Shown here: piece after piece, positions 16,560 through 25,158 of the stretch
Layout of the letters: each line of letters begins with the position of its first letter
Position numbering within the stretch: position 1 is the stretch's first letter
NCBI RefSeq assembly: GCF_014873535.1
Contig: NZ_JADBEF010000001.1
Location: forward strand, 2,046,001-2,110,000
Source: Nonomuraea africana
GTDB lineage: Bacteria > Actinomycetota > Actinomycetes > Streptosporangiales > Streptosporangiaceae
Length of the DNA: 64,000 nucleotides
Reading direction: 5' to 3'
Notes under the pieces: generated by a model
What the model saw: the letters and a program-made list of their open reading frames with translations, nothing else
Databases searched by the model: none
Told to the model about the DNA's origin: nothing
Translations under genes and position numbers: made by a program

Positions 16560-17243
16560 ATGCGAGTGCTCGGCATCGACGGATGCAGGCAGGGATGGAT
16601 CGCGATCGCCCTCAGCGGAGAGCAGGTCCACGCGTACTTCGGACCGCGGATCGGCGAGTTGGTCTCAGCGGTCACGAAGGACGGCGAGCTGGACGCTGTG
16701 GCCGTCGACATGCCGATCGGGCTGCCTGATCGGGGACGGCGGGAAGCCGACGTGCTCGCGCGGCAAGCGGTCGGCGCGCGCTGGCCATCGGTGTTCATGA
16801 CGCCGACCCGTGAGGCGCTCGAAGCCGAGAACCACGCGGCGGCGGCGGCGATCAATCAGCGGCTGGCCGGTGAAGGGGTCTCGCGGCAGGCGTTCGCTTT
16901 GAAGGACAAGCTGCTGCAGGTCGACCGGTGGATCCGCGAGACGAGCCTGAGGGTCGTCGAGGTCCATCCGGAAGTGAGCTTCGCGCGGTTGGCGGGGGCG
17001 CCGCTGCCGGTCCGCAAGACCACCTGGGCCGGTGTCGAGCGCCGTCGTGCTCTCCTCGAAGGCGCGGGCATCGCGGTCCCGCGAGAGCTCGGTCATGCGG
17101 GCGTGATGGCAGCCGTCGATGACGTCCTTGACGCGGCGGTAGCGGCCTGGTCGGCGCGACGGGTCGCCACGGGTCAGGCCCGTCCCATGCCGTCGCCGCC
17201 GCAGATCTTCAGCGACGGACTCGCCTGCGCGATCTGGGTTTGA
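16560..17243 (+). CDS. DUF429 family protein (predicted RNase H-like nuclease)
   Basis: 227 aa from the ATG at 16560 (MRVLGIDGCRQGWIAIAL). The opening Asp-Gly-Cys-x-x-Gly-Trp motif, the VAVDMPIGLPDRGRREADVLAR segment and the VVEVHPEVSFARLAG segment are diagnostic of DUF429. A conserved Asp near the C-terminus (VMAAVDDVLDAAVAAWSARR) is also kept. The family is predicted to have an RNase H-like fold; its substrate is not established. Upstream in-frame sequence back to 16428 is Arg-rich and probably not translated. Confidence 0.85.
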   Translation: MRVLGIDGCRQGWIAIALSGEQVHAYFGPRIGELVSAVTKDGELDAVAVDMPIGLPDRGRREADVLARQAVGARWPSVFMTPTREALEAENHAAAAAINQRLAGEGVSRQAFALKDKLLQVDRWIRETSLRVVEVHPEVSFARLAGAPLPVRKTTWAGVERRRALLEGAGIAVPRELGHAGVMAAVDDVLDAAVAAWSARRVATGQARPMPSPPQIFSDGLACAIWV

Positions 17244-17419
17244 GTCTCGGGTGGACAGTGTCAGATCCGCGGTGCCGTACGGCGCGACACCTGCGCACCG
17301 ACCAGGCGTTCCCCGTCGCCGTGCGCGACGTCATGGCGAAGGAGATCAGCTTGGAGCCGGTGAAAGGGGTAGGCCGCGTCTCCTCGGCGACCGCCTCGCG
17401 CCGTTCGCCGGTGCGGGCG

Positions 17420-18571
17420 TCACGCGAGTAGACCTTCGTCGAGTTCCCTCCTTATCGTCTCGTCGTGCTCGCCGAGCAGCGGCGGCGGCAGGTGTCGCGT
17501 CCTGGTGACCGAGGTGCCGTCGGCGCGCTCCACGCGCAGTGGAGGTCCTGGCAGCCGTACGCGACCTGTGGCGGGATGGTCCACCTCGATCACCAGCCCC
17601 TGGGAGAGCGTCTGCTCCCAGGTGTAGACCTCCTCGATCGTCCTGATCGCGCCCGCGGGGACGCCTTCGGCCGCCAGCAGGTCCAGCCAGTGCCGCCTGG
17701 GCCGGGTGCGCAGGACCGATTCGAGCCGCTCGACCAGCGCGCGATGCCTGGCGATGCGGTCGGCATTGCCGGGGAACTCCTCGGGATCGATGTCGAGGAG
17801 CTTCGCGAAGCGCCGCCAGTGCTCCTCGGTGCCGCAGGCGACCTGGATCATCCCGTCGGCGCAGCCGAACGCGCCGTACGGGGCGATGGAGGGGTGGTGG
17901 TTCCCGGTCAGGCCGGGATTCTGGCCTGCGACGGTGTGGCGGGTGCCCTGGAAGGCGTGTACTCCGACGAGCGCGGCCAGCAGCGAGGTGCGCACCACGA
18001 CGCCCTGGCCGGTCCGCTCCCGTGCCGCCAGGGCGGAGGCGACGCCGTACGCGCCGTAGACGCCGGCCAGCAGGTCGCCGATCGGCACCCCCGTCCTGGT
18101 GGGCTCGGTCAGGCCGGTCAGGCTCATCAGCCCCGCCTCACCCTGGGCGATCTGGTCGTATCCGGCGCGCCCGCCCTCGGGCCCGTCGTGGCCGAAGCCG
18201 GTGATGGACAGGACCACCAGTCCTGGGTTGAGCTCGTGCAGCCTGGTCACCGGGAAGCCGAGCCGGTCGAGCACGCCGGGCCTGAAGTTCTCGATGAGCA
18301 CGTCGGCCCGGCCGACCAGCCGTTCGAGCGTCTCCCTGCCTTCGGCCGACTTCAGGTCCAGGACGACGGATTCCTTGTTGCGGTTGCAGGAGAAGAAGTA
18401 GGTGGATTCGCCGGACACGAACGGCGGTCCCCACCGGCGCGAGTCGTCGCCGCCGGGCGACTCCACCTTGATCACCCGGGCGCCCATGTCGCCGAGCATC
18501 ATGGCCGCGTGCGGCCCGGCCAGCGCCCGCGACAGGTCCAGCACCAGAGTGCCTGCTAGCGGCCCTGCCAT
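17420..18571 (-). CDS. class III (CaiB/BaiF) CoA-transferase
   Basis: 383 aa from the ATG at 18571. Moves CoA between carboxylic acids. The family core is complete: residues 1-20 MAGPLAGTLVLDLSRALAGP, then GDMGARVIKVESPGGDDSR, VLIENFRPGVLDRLG, and the catalytic Asp166 in PIGDLLAGVYGA. Last gene of the leftward carboxylate operon; its start overlaps the enoyl-CoA hydratase stop by 16 bp. It is a distant paralogue of the transferase at 22646-23887, so the locus may activate two different acids or use one enzyme for CoA recycling. Confidence 0.93.
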   Translation of the reverse strand: MAGPLAGTLVLDLSRALAGPHAAMMLGDMGARVIKVESPGGDDSRRWGPPFVSGESTYFFSCNRNKESVVLDLKSAEGRETLERLVGRADVLIENFRPGVLDRLGFPVTRLHELNPGLVVLSITGFGHDGPEGGRAGYDQIAQGEAGLMSLTGLTEPTRTGVPIGDLLAGVYGAYGVASALAARERTGQGVVVRTSLLAALVGVHAFQGTRHTVAGQNPGLTGNHHPSIAPYGAFGCADGMIQVACGTEEHWRRFAKLLDIDPEEFPGNADRIARHRALVERLESVLRTRPRRHWLDLLAAEGVPAGAIRTIEEVYTWEQTLSQGLVIEVDHPATGRVRLPGPPLRVERADGTSVTRTRHLPPPLLGEHDETIRRELDEGLLA

Positions 18572-19326
18572 GTCACCTTCTCCTTGGCGAGGAAGGCCGG
18601 TACGGCGGCGCGGAAGTCCTCGCTGCCGAAGACCTCGGCCACGATGTCGTCCCCTTCGGGCAGTCGTGCCACCCGCAACCGGCGCAGCGCCTCCCTGGCC
18701 GCCCACATCGACAGCGGGGCGTGGGCGAGCAGGCGCCGTTCGACCTCGTCCTGCCGTGCCTGCAGCTCCTCGGGGGAGCAGAGCTCGGCCACGAACCCCG
18801 CGGCGGCCGCCTCCGCGCCGGAGAACATGCGGGCGCGCAGGAGCATGTCGAGCGTGCGGCCCGGGCCGAGGTGGTGGACCAGGAGCGAGTAGGTGTTCAT
18901 GGACAGGCAGTTGCCCAGGGTCTTGGCGATGGGCGCGCCGAACCGGGCCTCGGGCGTCGCGATGCGCAGGTCGCAGGCGGCGGCGACGACCAGGCCGCCG
19001 CCGACGCAGTAGCCGTCCACGACGGCCAGGGTGGGGACGCGGACCCGTTCGAGCCGGTCGATGATCCGCTGTACCCTGCGCTCGTAGGCGATGCCGTCCT
19101 CTCCGCCGGAGAACGCGGTGAACTGGGAGATGTCGGTGCCGGCGACGAACGCCCTGCCACCCGCGCCGGACAGCGCCAGCAGCCTGACGTCGGGGTCGGC
19201 GTCGGCGCGCTCGCACGCGTCGTACAGGCCGTCCCACATCGCCCACGTCAGCGCGTTGTGCTGGTCGGGCCGGTTGAACACGACCCGCAGCACCGGCCCG
19301 TCCGCCGAGACGATGAGCTCGGTCAT
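18556..19326 (-). CDS. enoyl-CoA hydratase/isomerase family protein
   Basis: 256 aa from the ATG at 19326. Crotonase fold, likely hydrating or isomerising an enoyl-CoA made in this locus. The oxyanion-hole regions are visible: RAFVAGTDISQF near residue 60 and GYCVGGGLVVAAACDLRIA near 105-123. The usual second catalytic Glu region (around residue 133) reads LGNCLSMNTYSLLVHHLG without an obvious Glu, so the reaction may differ from plain hydration. ATGA overlap with the TctA gene and 16-bp overlap with the CoA-transferase. Confidence 0.9.
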   Translation of the reverse strand: MTELIVSADGPVLRVVFNRPDQHNALTWAMWDGLYDACERADADPDVRLLALSGAGGRAFVAGTDISQFTAFSGGEDGIAYERRVQRIIDRLERVRVPTLAVVDGYCVGGGLVVAAACDLRIATPEARFGAPIAKTLGNCLSMNTYSLLVHHLGPGRTLDMLLRARMFSGAEAAAAGFVAELCSPEELQARQDEVERRLLAHAPLSMWAAREALRRLRVARLPEGDDIVAEVFGSEDFRAAVPAFLAKEKVTWQGR

Positions 19327-20807
19327 ACGGTGATCCTTTCCTTCTTGAACGGCTTGATGAGCGCGGGCCCCGCCAGCAGCAGCACCGCGAGCGCCAGCAC
19401 CACCAGGGCGATCGGCCGGGTGAAGAGGATGGTGAGGTCGCCGTCGCCCATCGCCGAGGTCTGCGCGAGCGCCTTCTCGAACAGCGGGCCGAGCACCAGG
19501 CCGAGCACGAGCGGCGCCATCGGCAGGTCGAACCTCTTCATGAAGTAGCCGACCAGGCCGAAGACGAACACCACCCAGACGCTGAACATGTTGTTGTCGA
19601 TGGAGTAGGCGCCCACGAAGCTGGTGAGCAGGATGAGCGGATACATGTAGCCGTAGGGAATCCGCAGCATCTGGGCGAACAGCGGCGCCAGCGGCAGGTT
19701 CAGGATCAGCAGCATCACGTTGCCGACGAAGAACGAGGCCAGCAGTCCCCACACCAGCTCGGGCTGCTCCTCGAAGAGCAACGGGCCGGGCTGGATGCCG
19801 TACATGAGGAACGCGCCCAGCAGCACGGCGGTCGTCGCGCCGCCGGGGATGCCCAGCGCCAGCGTGGGTACGAAGTTGGCGTTGGCGGCCGCGTTGTTGG
19901 CGCTCTCCGGCGCGGCCACCCCCTCGATCGCGCCGTGGCCGAACTCGGCCCTGTTCCTGGAGACGCGTTTCTCCACGCCGTAGGCCAGGAACGAGGCGAG
20001 GGTGGAGCCCGCGCCCGGCAGGCAGCCCAGCAGGTAGCCGATGACGCTGCCGCGGGCGATCGCGCCCTTCGACCTGGACAGCTCCGACCGGGTGATCATC
20101 AGGTCGCGGAAGCGGGCGTGGATCGGTTTGGCCGCGCCCTCCCTGATCTGGTACAGCACCTCGCCGACCGCGAACAGGCCGATCATGACCTGCACGAACG
20201 GCAGCCCGGACAGCAGGTTGACGTCGTCGAAGGTGTAGCGCGGCACGCCGGTGGCCGCGTCCACGCCGACCGTGGCCAGCAGCATGCCGAGGGTCGCCAT
20301 GGCCAGGCCGCGCAGCCGCGCCCCGCCGGAGAAGCTGACGATCGTGGCCAGGCCGAGCACCATCACCGCCAGGTTCTCCGGCGGCCCGAAGTTGATCGCG
20401 AGCGCGGCGAACGGCGGCGCCATCGCCACGAGCAGGACGAGCGAGATGATCGCGGCGACGAACGAGCCGATGGCGGCGATGGACAGCGCCGCGCCGGCCC
20501 GGCCCTTGCGCGCCATCTGGTAGCCGTCGATCGCCGTCACCACGCTGGCCGCCTCGCCGGGCGTGGAGATGAGCACGGAGGTGATGGTCCCGCCGTACTG
20601 CGCGCCATAGTAGATGCCGGCCAGCATGATCAGCGCGGTCAGCGGCTCGAACGACAGGGTCAGCGGCAGCAGCACCGCCACACCCGTGGTCGACCCCAGA
20701 CCGGGCAGCAGCCCGATGATCGTGCCCGCGAGCACGCCGACGAAGCACCAGATCAGGTTGGCGGGGGTCAACGCGGCGCCGAAGCCCATCAGCAGGTTGT
20801 CGAGCAT
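19323..20807 (-). CDS. tctA: tripartite tricarboxylate transporter, large membrane subunit TctA
   Basis: 494 aa with about twelve membrane segments. The family signature GLLPGLGSTTGVAVLLPLT is at residues 33-51 and its internal repeat GYLLGCLPGAGSTLASFLAYGVEKR is near 255. It forms the permease of a secondary, binding-protein-dependent carboxylate importer. Its start shares one base with the TctB stop (TGATG) and its stop overlaps the enoyl-CoA hydratase start. Operon context indicates import of the acid degraded by the surrounding enzymes. Confidence 0.96.
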   Translation of the reverse strand: MLDNLLMGFGAALTPANLIWCFVGVLAGTIIGLLPGLGSTTGVAVLLPLTLSFEPLTALIMLAGIYYGAQYGGTITSVLISTPGEAASVVTAIDGYQMARKGRAGAALSIAAIGSFVAAIISLVLLVAMAPPFAALAINFGPPENLAVMVLGLATIVSFSGGARLRGLAMATLGMLLATVGVDAATGVPRYTFDDVNLLSGLPFVQVMIGLFAVGEVLYQIREGAAKPIHARFRDLMITRSELSRSKGAIARGSVIGYLLGCLPGAGSTLASFLAYGVEKRVSRNRAEFGHGAIEGVAAPESANNAAANANFVPTLALGIPGGATTAVLLGAFLMYGIQPGPLLFEEQPELVWGLLASFFVGNVMLLILNLPLAPLFAQMLRIPYGYMYPLILLTSFVGAYSIDNNMFSVWVVFVFGLVGYFMKRFDLPMAPLVLGLVLGPLFEKALAQTSAMGDGDLTILFTRPIALVVLALAVLLLAGPALIKPFKKERITV

Positions 20808-21313
20808 CAGCTCTCCCCTCCGATGCCGAGCAGGCCGCCGGGCAGCGGGACGCCGAGGAACAGGACGAAGATCGCATAGATCGCCAGGACTGCGACCGCC
20901 GAGACGGTCAGCGCGGGCACCGGCCGCCGCCGCTCCACGAACGCGGAGACGGCGAAGACCAGCAGCCCGAACGCGACCAGGAAGCCGGTGACCGGCACCA
21001 GCAGGAGCGCGCCGAGCAGCATCGCGAAGACCGTCCAGAGGATCCTGACGCGCTGCGGCTCGGTCCTGCCCTGCTCGTCGCTCTCCGTCCGCGCGGGCGC
21101 GGCCTCCTCCGGTTCCGTATGGCGCAGCGTCTCCGCCAGCGCCGTGCCGGCCAGCACGGCCAGCAGCACCCCGGCCACGAACGGCAGGAAGCCTGGCCCG
21201 ATCTGGCCGCCTTCCTTGGTGATGCCGTAGCCGAGCGCGCCGGTCGCCATGGCCGCCGCCAGGAGGGTGAGGCCGGCCCAGACGGCGGCCTCACCCTGTC
21301 GCCTGCGGCTCAT
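20807..21313 (-). CDS. tctB: tripartite tricarboxylate transporter, small membrane subunit TctB
   Basis: 168 aa from the ATG at 21313, with four membrane segments. The N-terminal GPGFLPFVAGVLLAVLAGTALAE and the two C-terminal hydrophobic segments (SAVAVLAIYAIFVLFLGV, then GVPLPGGLLG) are typical of TctB. An acidic, polar loop (EPEEAAPARTESDEQGRTEP) separates the halves. Overlaps TctC by ATGA and TctA by TGATG. Confidence 0.93.
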   Translation of the reverse strand: MSRRRQGEAAVWAGLTLLAAAMATGALGYGITKEGGQIGPGFLPFVAGVLLAVLAGTALAETLRHTEPEEAAPARTESDEQGRTEPQRVRILWTVFAMLLGALLLVPVTGFLVAFGLLVFAVSAFVERRRPVPALTVSAVAVLAIYAIFVLFLGVPLPGGLLGIGGES

Positions 21314-22278
21314 GACGACTTCTTCAGCACCGGGGCGAGCGCCGTGTCGAGCTGCTCCAGATAGGCGCCGAACTCGGCGCCGTACAGCTCGGCCTGCTGA
21401 AGGTAGTTGTCCTTGAGCCACTTCTGGAACTCGGCGGTCCTGGGGATGCCCCTGGCCGCCTCCTCCCAGTAGGCGCGCTCCCGCTCGTCCAGGCCGCCGG
21501 GGGCGAGGAAGCCGCGGAACTGCACGTAGGAGACGTCGATGCCCTGCTCCTTCGCCGTGCCGAGCGCGGCGAACTCCGGGTAGGTGTAGCGCTTGTCCGT
21601 GGTGACGCACAGGCCCTTGAGGTCGCCGGACCTGAGCTGCCCGATGACCTCACCGGGGTTGAGCAGGGCCACCTGGATCTGCCCGCCGAGCACCGCGGGC
21701 ACCAGCTCGCCACCGGACTCGAACGGCACGCGCTGGAACTTCACCCCGGTCTTCTGCTCGATCATCGTGAAGATGACGCTGTCGACGCCGAAGGCGCCGG
21801 ACATGCCCACACTGACCCGGCCGCTCTTGGCCGCGTCGATCACGTCCGAGCAGGTCGTGAACGGCGCGTCCTTCTTGACCACCATCACCGCGCCGTCCTC
21901 GGCCAGCTTGGCGACGGGCGTGAAGTCCTTGCGGGTGAAGGAGGCCTGGCCGCTGAGCGGCAGGGAGAGTATGGCGTTCTCGGTGGCGAGCAGGTAGTTG
22001 CCGTCGCCCTTCTTGGCCAGCAGCGCCGAGTACCCGACGGCGCCCGAGCCGCCCTCGCGGTTCTCCACGTTGACCTTGAGACCGGGCTTGGACTTCTCCA
22101 GTGCCGTGGCCATCGCGCGCCCGGCCAGGTCGCTGCCGCCGCCGGCGCCGAACGGCACGATCATGCGCACGTCGCCGCGCGGCTTCCACGACCCGCCGCC
22201 GTCCGAGGCGGCCTGCCCGGAGCAGGCGGCCGTCAGCGTGAGCAGGACGGCCGCGCCCGCCAGCACGATCCCTTTCAT
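21310..22278 (-). CDS. tctC: tripartite tricarboxylate transporter, binding lipoprotein TctC
   Basis: 322 aa. A lipoprotein signal ends in LTAAC (Cys about 19). The body follows the Bug/TctC family: VRMIVPFGAGGGSDLAGRAMA near residue 37, then VNVENREGGSGAVGYSALL, and FESGGELVPAVLGGQIQVALLNPGEV. These proteins capture carboxylates, including aromatic acids, for TctAB. The ligand is unknown. Start and stop overlap the thioesterase and TctB genes by ATGA. Confidence 0.95.
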   Translation of the reverse strand: MKGIVLAGAAVLLTLTAACSGQAASDGGGSWKPRGDVRMIVPFGAGGGSDLAGRAMATALEKSKPGLKVNVENREGGSGAVGYSALLAKKGDGNYLLATENAILSLPLSGQASFTRKDFTPVAKLAEDGAVMVVKKDAPFTTCSDVIDAAKSGRVSVGMSGAFGVDSVIFTMIEQKTGVKFQRVPFESGGELVPAVLGGQIQVALLNPGEVIGQLRSGDLKGLCVTTDKRYTYPEFAALGTAKEQGIDVSYVQFRGFLAPGGLDERERAYWEEAARGIPRTAEFQKWLKDNYLQQAELYGAEFGAYLEQLDTALAPVLKKSS

Positions 22279-22661
22279 GATCCCAGCTCCGCGAGCTTGG
22301 CGGCGAACTTGTCCAGGTTGATGATGAAACGCTCGTGCGTCCCCTCGGCGATCCTGCCGTTGTGGTCGTGCGCGACCACGTCGAACGTGACGCGGCGGCG
22401 GTCGACCTCGGTGACGGTGGCGGTGGCGGTCACGGAGGCGCCTTTCAGCGTCGGCGCGACGTGCGCGATCTCGACCCTGCTGCCGACGCTGCCCTCCTCT
22501 TCCTTCAGGTACGGCGCGAGCGCCTCGATCGCCGCGTCCTCGAGCAGGTGCACGAGGTTGGGCGTGGAGAAGATGTCGTGGTCGCCGCGGCGGGTGCAGT
22601 GCCGTTCGTCGACGATCCAGGTGAGGCTGCCGCTCACACCGATGGTCAGCTGGTCTCCCAT
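22275..22661 (-). CDS. hotdog thioesterase, fluoroacetyl-CoA thioesterase (FlK)-like
   Basis: 128 aa from the ATG at 22661. Single hotdog domain with FlK-type residues: Thr33 and Glu41 in FSTPNLVHLLEDAA, and His67 in IAHVAPTLKG. The spacing between them equals that of the FlK triad Thr42, Glu50 and His76 (constant offset of nine). FlK hydrolyses fluoroacetyl-CoA. Here the enzyme lies between a CoA-transferase and the binding protein of a carboxylate importer, so it may clear a dead-end or toxic acyl-CoA, or release a product. Substrate not determined. Confidence 0.85.
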   Translation of the reverse strand: MGDQLTIGVSGSLTWIVDERHCTRRGDHDIFSTPNLVHLLEDAAIEALAPYLKEEEGSVGSRVEIAHVAPTLKGASVTATATVTEVDRRRVTFDVVAHDHNGRIAEGTHERFIINLDKFAAKLAELGS

Positions 22662-23887
22662 GAACTCTCCAATGGTGGGATGGGGGGTTGGGCCGCGACG
22701 CCGTCGGCGAGCAGCCGGTCGATCTCGCTGTCGGTCAGCCCGCATTCGCGCAGCACCTGGACGGTGTCCGCGCCGAGCAGCGGGCCCGCCGACTCGCGAC
22801 GGGTGGGGGTGGCGGAGAACCGCATGGCCGAGCCGAGCTGGCGCACGGCGCCCATGACGGGGTGGTCGGCGTCCCAGAAGTAGTTCCGCCGTTCGAGGTG
22901 CTCGTCGTTGAACACCTGGTCGTAGGTGGAGATCGGGGCACAGGGGACGCCGTGCGCCTCGAGCGCGGCGACGACCTCGGCCGTGGTCCTGGTCGTGGTC
23001 ACCTCCTCGATGGCGGGCACGAGCTCGTGGCGCAGGCCGTGCCGGTCGTGGGCGTCGTCGTACCTGGCGTCTTCGAGAAGGCCGGCCAGGCCGAGCGCCG
23101 TGCAGAAGCCGTGCCAGGTCTTCGGGGTCACCGCGCCGACCGTGCACCAGCCGTCCGCGGTGCGGATCGCCTGGTACGGGGCCGTGCTCTGGTGCGCCGA
23201 GCCGAGCGGCCTGCCGACCTCGCCGGTGGCGAAGTACTTGCCCGCCTCCCATACGGCGAACGAGACGGCCGACTCCAGCAGGGAGACGTCCACGTGCTGG
23301 CCCTCGCCGGTCAGGTCGCGGGCGCGCAGTGCGGCGACGGCGGCGAGCGCGCCGTACAGGCCGCACACCAGGTCGGCGATCGGCACGCCGACCTTGACGG
23401 GATCGCCGTCAGGAGGGCCTGTCACGCTCATCAGGCCGCCGCGGGCCTGCGCCATGATGTCGAGTCCCGGCAGGTCGGCCAGTGGCCCGTCCTGACCCCA
23501 GCCCGAGGCCGAGACGTAGATCAACCGGGGATTGATCAGCCGCAGCTCCTCGTAGCCGAGACCGAGCCTGCGCATCGCACCCGGCCTGAGGTTCTCCACC
23601 AGCACGTCGGCCGTCTCCACCAGGCGGCGCAGCGCGGCCACGCCGTCCTCGCTCTTCAGGTCCAGGGCGACGGAGCGCTTGTTGCGGTTGAGCCTGGCGA
23701 ACGGCGAGCTGTGCCCTGCCACGAACGGGCCGATGGCGCGGACCTGGTCGCCGCCCAGGGGATTCTCGACCTTGACGACGGCGGCGCCCAGGTCGGCAAG
23801 CTGCATGGTCGCGAAGGGGGCGGCCATGAACGCCCCCACCTCGATCACGCGGACGCCGATGAGCGGCGCGACGTCGGAAGAATCCAT
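22646..23887 (-). CDS. class III (CaiB/BaiF) CoA-transferase
   Basis: 413 aa, first gene of the leftward carboxylate operon. Features: GVRVIEVGAFMAAPFATMQLA, LADLGAAVVKVENPLGGDQVR, VLVENLRPGAMRRLGL, and the catalytic Asp172 in PIADLVCGLYGALAAV. It likely transfers CoA from a donor such as succinyl-CoA to the imported acid. Its end overlaps the thioesterase start by 16 bp. The start lies 162 bp from the divergent GntR gene, with the operator between them. Confidence 0.93.
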   Translation of the reverse strand: MDSSDVAPLIGVRVIEVGAFMAAPFATMQLADLGAAVVKVENPLGGDQVRAIGPFVAGHSSPFARLNRNKRSVALDLKSEDGVAALRRLVETADVLVENLRPGAMRRLGLGYEELRLINPRLIYVSASGWGQDGPLADLPGLDIMAQARGGLMSVTGPPDGDPVKVGVPIADLVCGLYGALAAVAALRARDLTGEGQHVDVSLLESAVSFAVWEAGKYFATGEVGRPLGSAHQSTAPYQAIRTADGWCTVGAVTPKTWHGFCTALGLAGLLEDARYDDAHDRHGLRHELVPAIEEVTTTRTTAEVVAALEAHGVPCAPISTYDQVFNDEHLERRNYFWDADHPVMGAVRQLGSAMRFSATPTRRESAGPLLGADTVQVLRECGLTDSEIDRLLADGVAAQPPIPPLESSWETS

Positions 23888-23947
23888 TGCATCCCCTATG
23901 TGTCAGAAAAATGAAGAAAACCGCACTTCGCCGGGATATGTTGCCTA

Positions 23948-23977
23948 TTGTCTACAGAAGACAAGTGCGCTAGACAA
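23948..23977. promoter_or_regulatory. GntR/FCD operator candidate TTGTCT-N5-AGACAA plus extra half-site
   Basis: Perfect 6-bp arms at 23948-23953 and 23959-23964. A further TAGACAA half-site at 23971-23977 also pairs with the TTGTCTA at 23948. It sits between the divergent CoA-transferase and GntR genes and has the TTGTxTA/TAxACAA character of FadR-subfamily sites. Likely bound by the adjacent GntR protein to control both arms of the locus. Confidence 0.7.
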
Positions 23978-24049
23978 GGTTCTGCGGCAACTTTCTTCGA
24001 CAGGCACCATGGGGAGGACATTCACTCCTCGCTACACAGAGAGACCAGG

Positions 24050-24769
24050 ATGCGCATCGAGTCACCCCCCAGCATGGTCCAGCTCGCCACCGAGGCGCTG
24101 ATGCGCATGCTGCTCAGCGGCGCGCTGAAGCCAGGCGATCGGGTCGTGGAGAACCAGCTCACCCAGGAGCTCGGTGTCAGCAGGCCGCCGCTGCGCGAGG
24201 CGATGCGGGTGCTGGAGCAGCAGGGCCTGATCACCCAGCTGCCCAGGCGCGGCGCCTTCGTCACCGAGCTCACCCTGCATGACATCTACGAGATCTCCAC
24301 GCTCCGCAGAGAACTGGAGCGGATGGCGGTGGACCTCGGCGTCCCCGTGCGCGACCAGGCCCGCCTGGAGCGCTGCCGTACCGCCCTGGCCAAGCAGGGC
24401 GAGGCCGCGCGAGCAGGCGACCAGGTCGGCGTGATCCAGCACGCCTACGAGTTCCACAGCTCCGTCATCGGACTGTCCGGACACCGGCGGGTCGAGGAGG
24501 CCTACCGTTCGATCCAGCTGCAGATGCTGGTCTGCATGCGGATGAACAGGCAGGCCAGAGCCGACAGCGAGTCGCTGGTCGAGGACTGGCGCCGGCATCA
24601 GAGGCTGCTCGAGGTGATCGAGACGGGAGATCGCGAGGCGGTCCACCACGAGCTGGCCACTCACGGCGCCACCGCGTTCACCGAGGGCCTCGAGGACAGG
24701 GTGGGCGGCCACTCGCCCGAGTCGCTGGCGTGGCTGGAGCGGACGCGCGCCGAGAAGGGACGGACATGA
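24050..24769 (+). CDS. GntR family regulator, FCD (FadR) subfamily
   Basis: 239 aa from the ATG at 24050 (MRIESPPSMVQLATEAL). The winged helix covers about residues 8-72 (VVENQLTQELGVSRPPLREAMRVLEQQGLI, then LPRRGAFVTEL). The FCD effector domain follows with the metal-ligand pattern EFHSSVIGLSGH and a later HHELATHG. Such domains bind organic acids or metal. First gene of the rightward operon, with an ATGA overlap into the MaoC genes. Probably the sensor for the acid used by this locus. Confidence 0.93.
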   Translation: MRIESPPSMVQLATEALMRMLLSGALKPGDRVVENQLTQELGVSRPPLREAMRVLEQQGLITQLPRRGAFVTELTLHDIYEISTLRRELERMAVDLGVPVRDQARLERCRTALAKQGEAARAGDQVGVIQHAYEFHSSVIGLSGHRRVEEAYRSIQLQMLVCMRMNRQARADSESLVEDWRRHQRLLEVIETGDREAVHHELATHGATAFTEGLEDRVGGHSPESLAWLERTRAEKGRT

Positions 24770-25158
24770 TCGAGGAACTGGAGGCCGCCCTCGGCTGGGC
24801 GGGGCCGCGCAGACAGGACACCGTCGAACGACGGCACCTACGCGCCTTTCTCCACGCCATCGGGGAGGATCCCGACGGTGAGGTGCCGCCCACCTTCACG
24901 GCGTGCTTCCTCGACGAGCCGCCCTCGCTACCCGCCGCCGAGTCCTACGGCTCGGGCTGGCTCAACGGCGGCGACCGGTTCGAGTACCACGCGCCGCTGC
25001 GCGTGGGTGACGAGCTCTGCTCCCAGCCCCGCTTCACCGCCGTGACGGAGAAGCAGGGCTCGTCGGGGCGCATGGCGCTGCTCACCTTCGAGACCGAGTT
25101 CCGCCGCCCGGACGGCGAGCTCGTGGTCCGGCACATCGGCACCAGGATCAGGAAATGA
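24766..25158 (+). CDS. MaoC-like hotdog protein, N-terminal (non-catalytic) half
   Basis: 130 aa from the ATG at 24766. Matches the N-terminal MaoC-like half found in paired hydratases: AFLHAIGEDPDGEVPPTFTACFLDEP, then YHAPLRVGDELCSQPRFTAVTEKQG and LTFETEFRRPDGELVV. It has no Asp-His catalytic pair, as usual for this half. The catalytic half is encoded directly after it (ATGA overlap), so the two products should form a heterodimeric enoyl-CoA hydratase. Confidence 0.85.
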   Translation: MIEELEAALGWAGPRRQDTVERRHLRAFLHAIGEDPDGEVPPTFTACFLDEPPSLPAAESYGSGWLNGGDRFEYHAPLRVGDELCSQPRFTAVTEKQGSSGRMALLTFETEFRRPDGELVVRHIGTRIRK

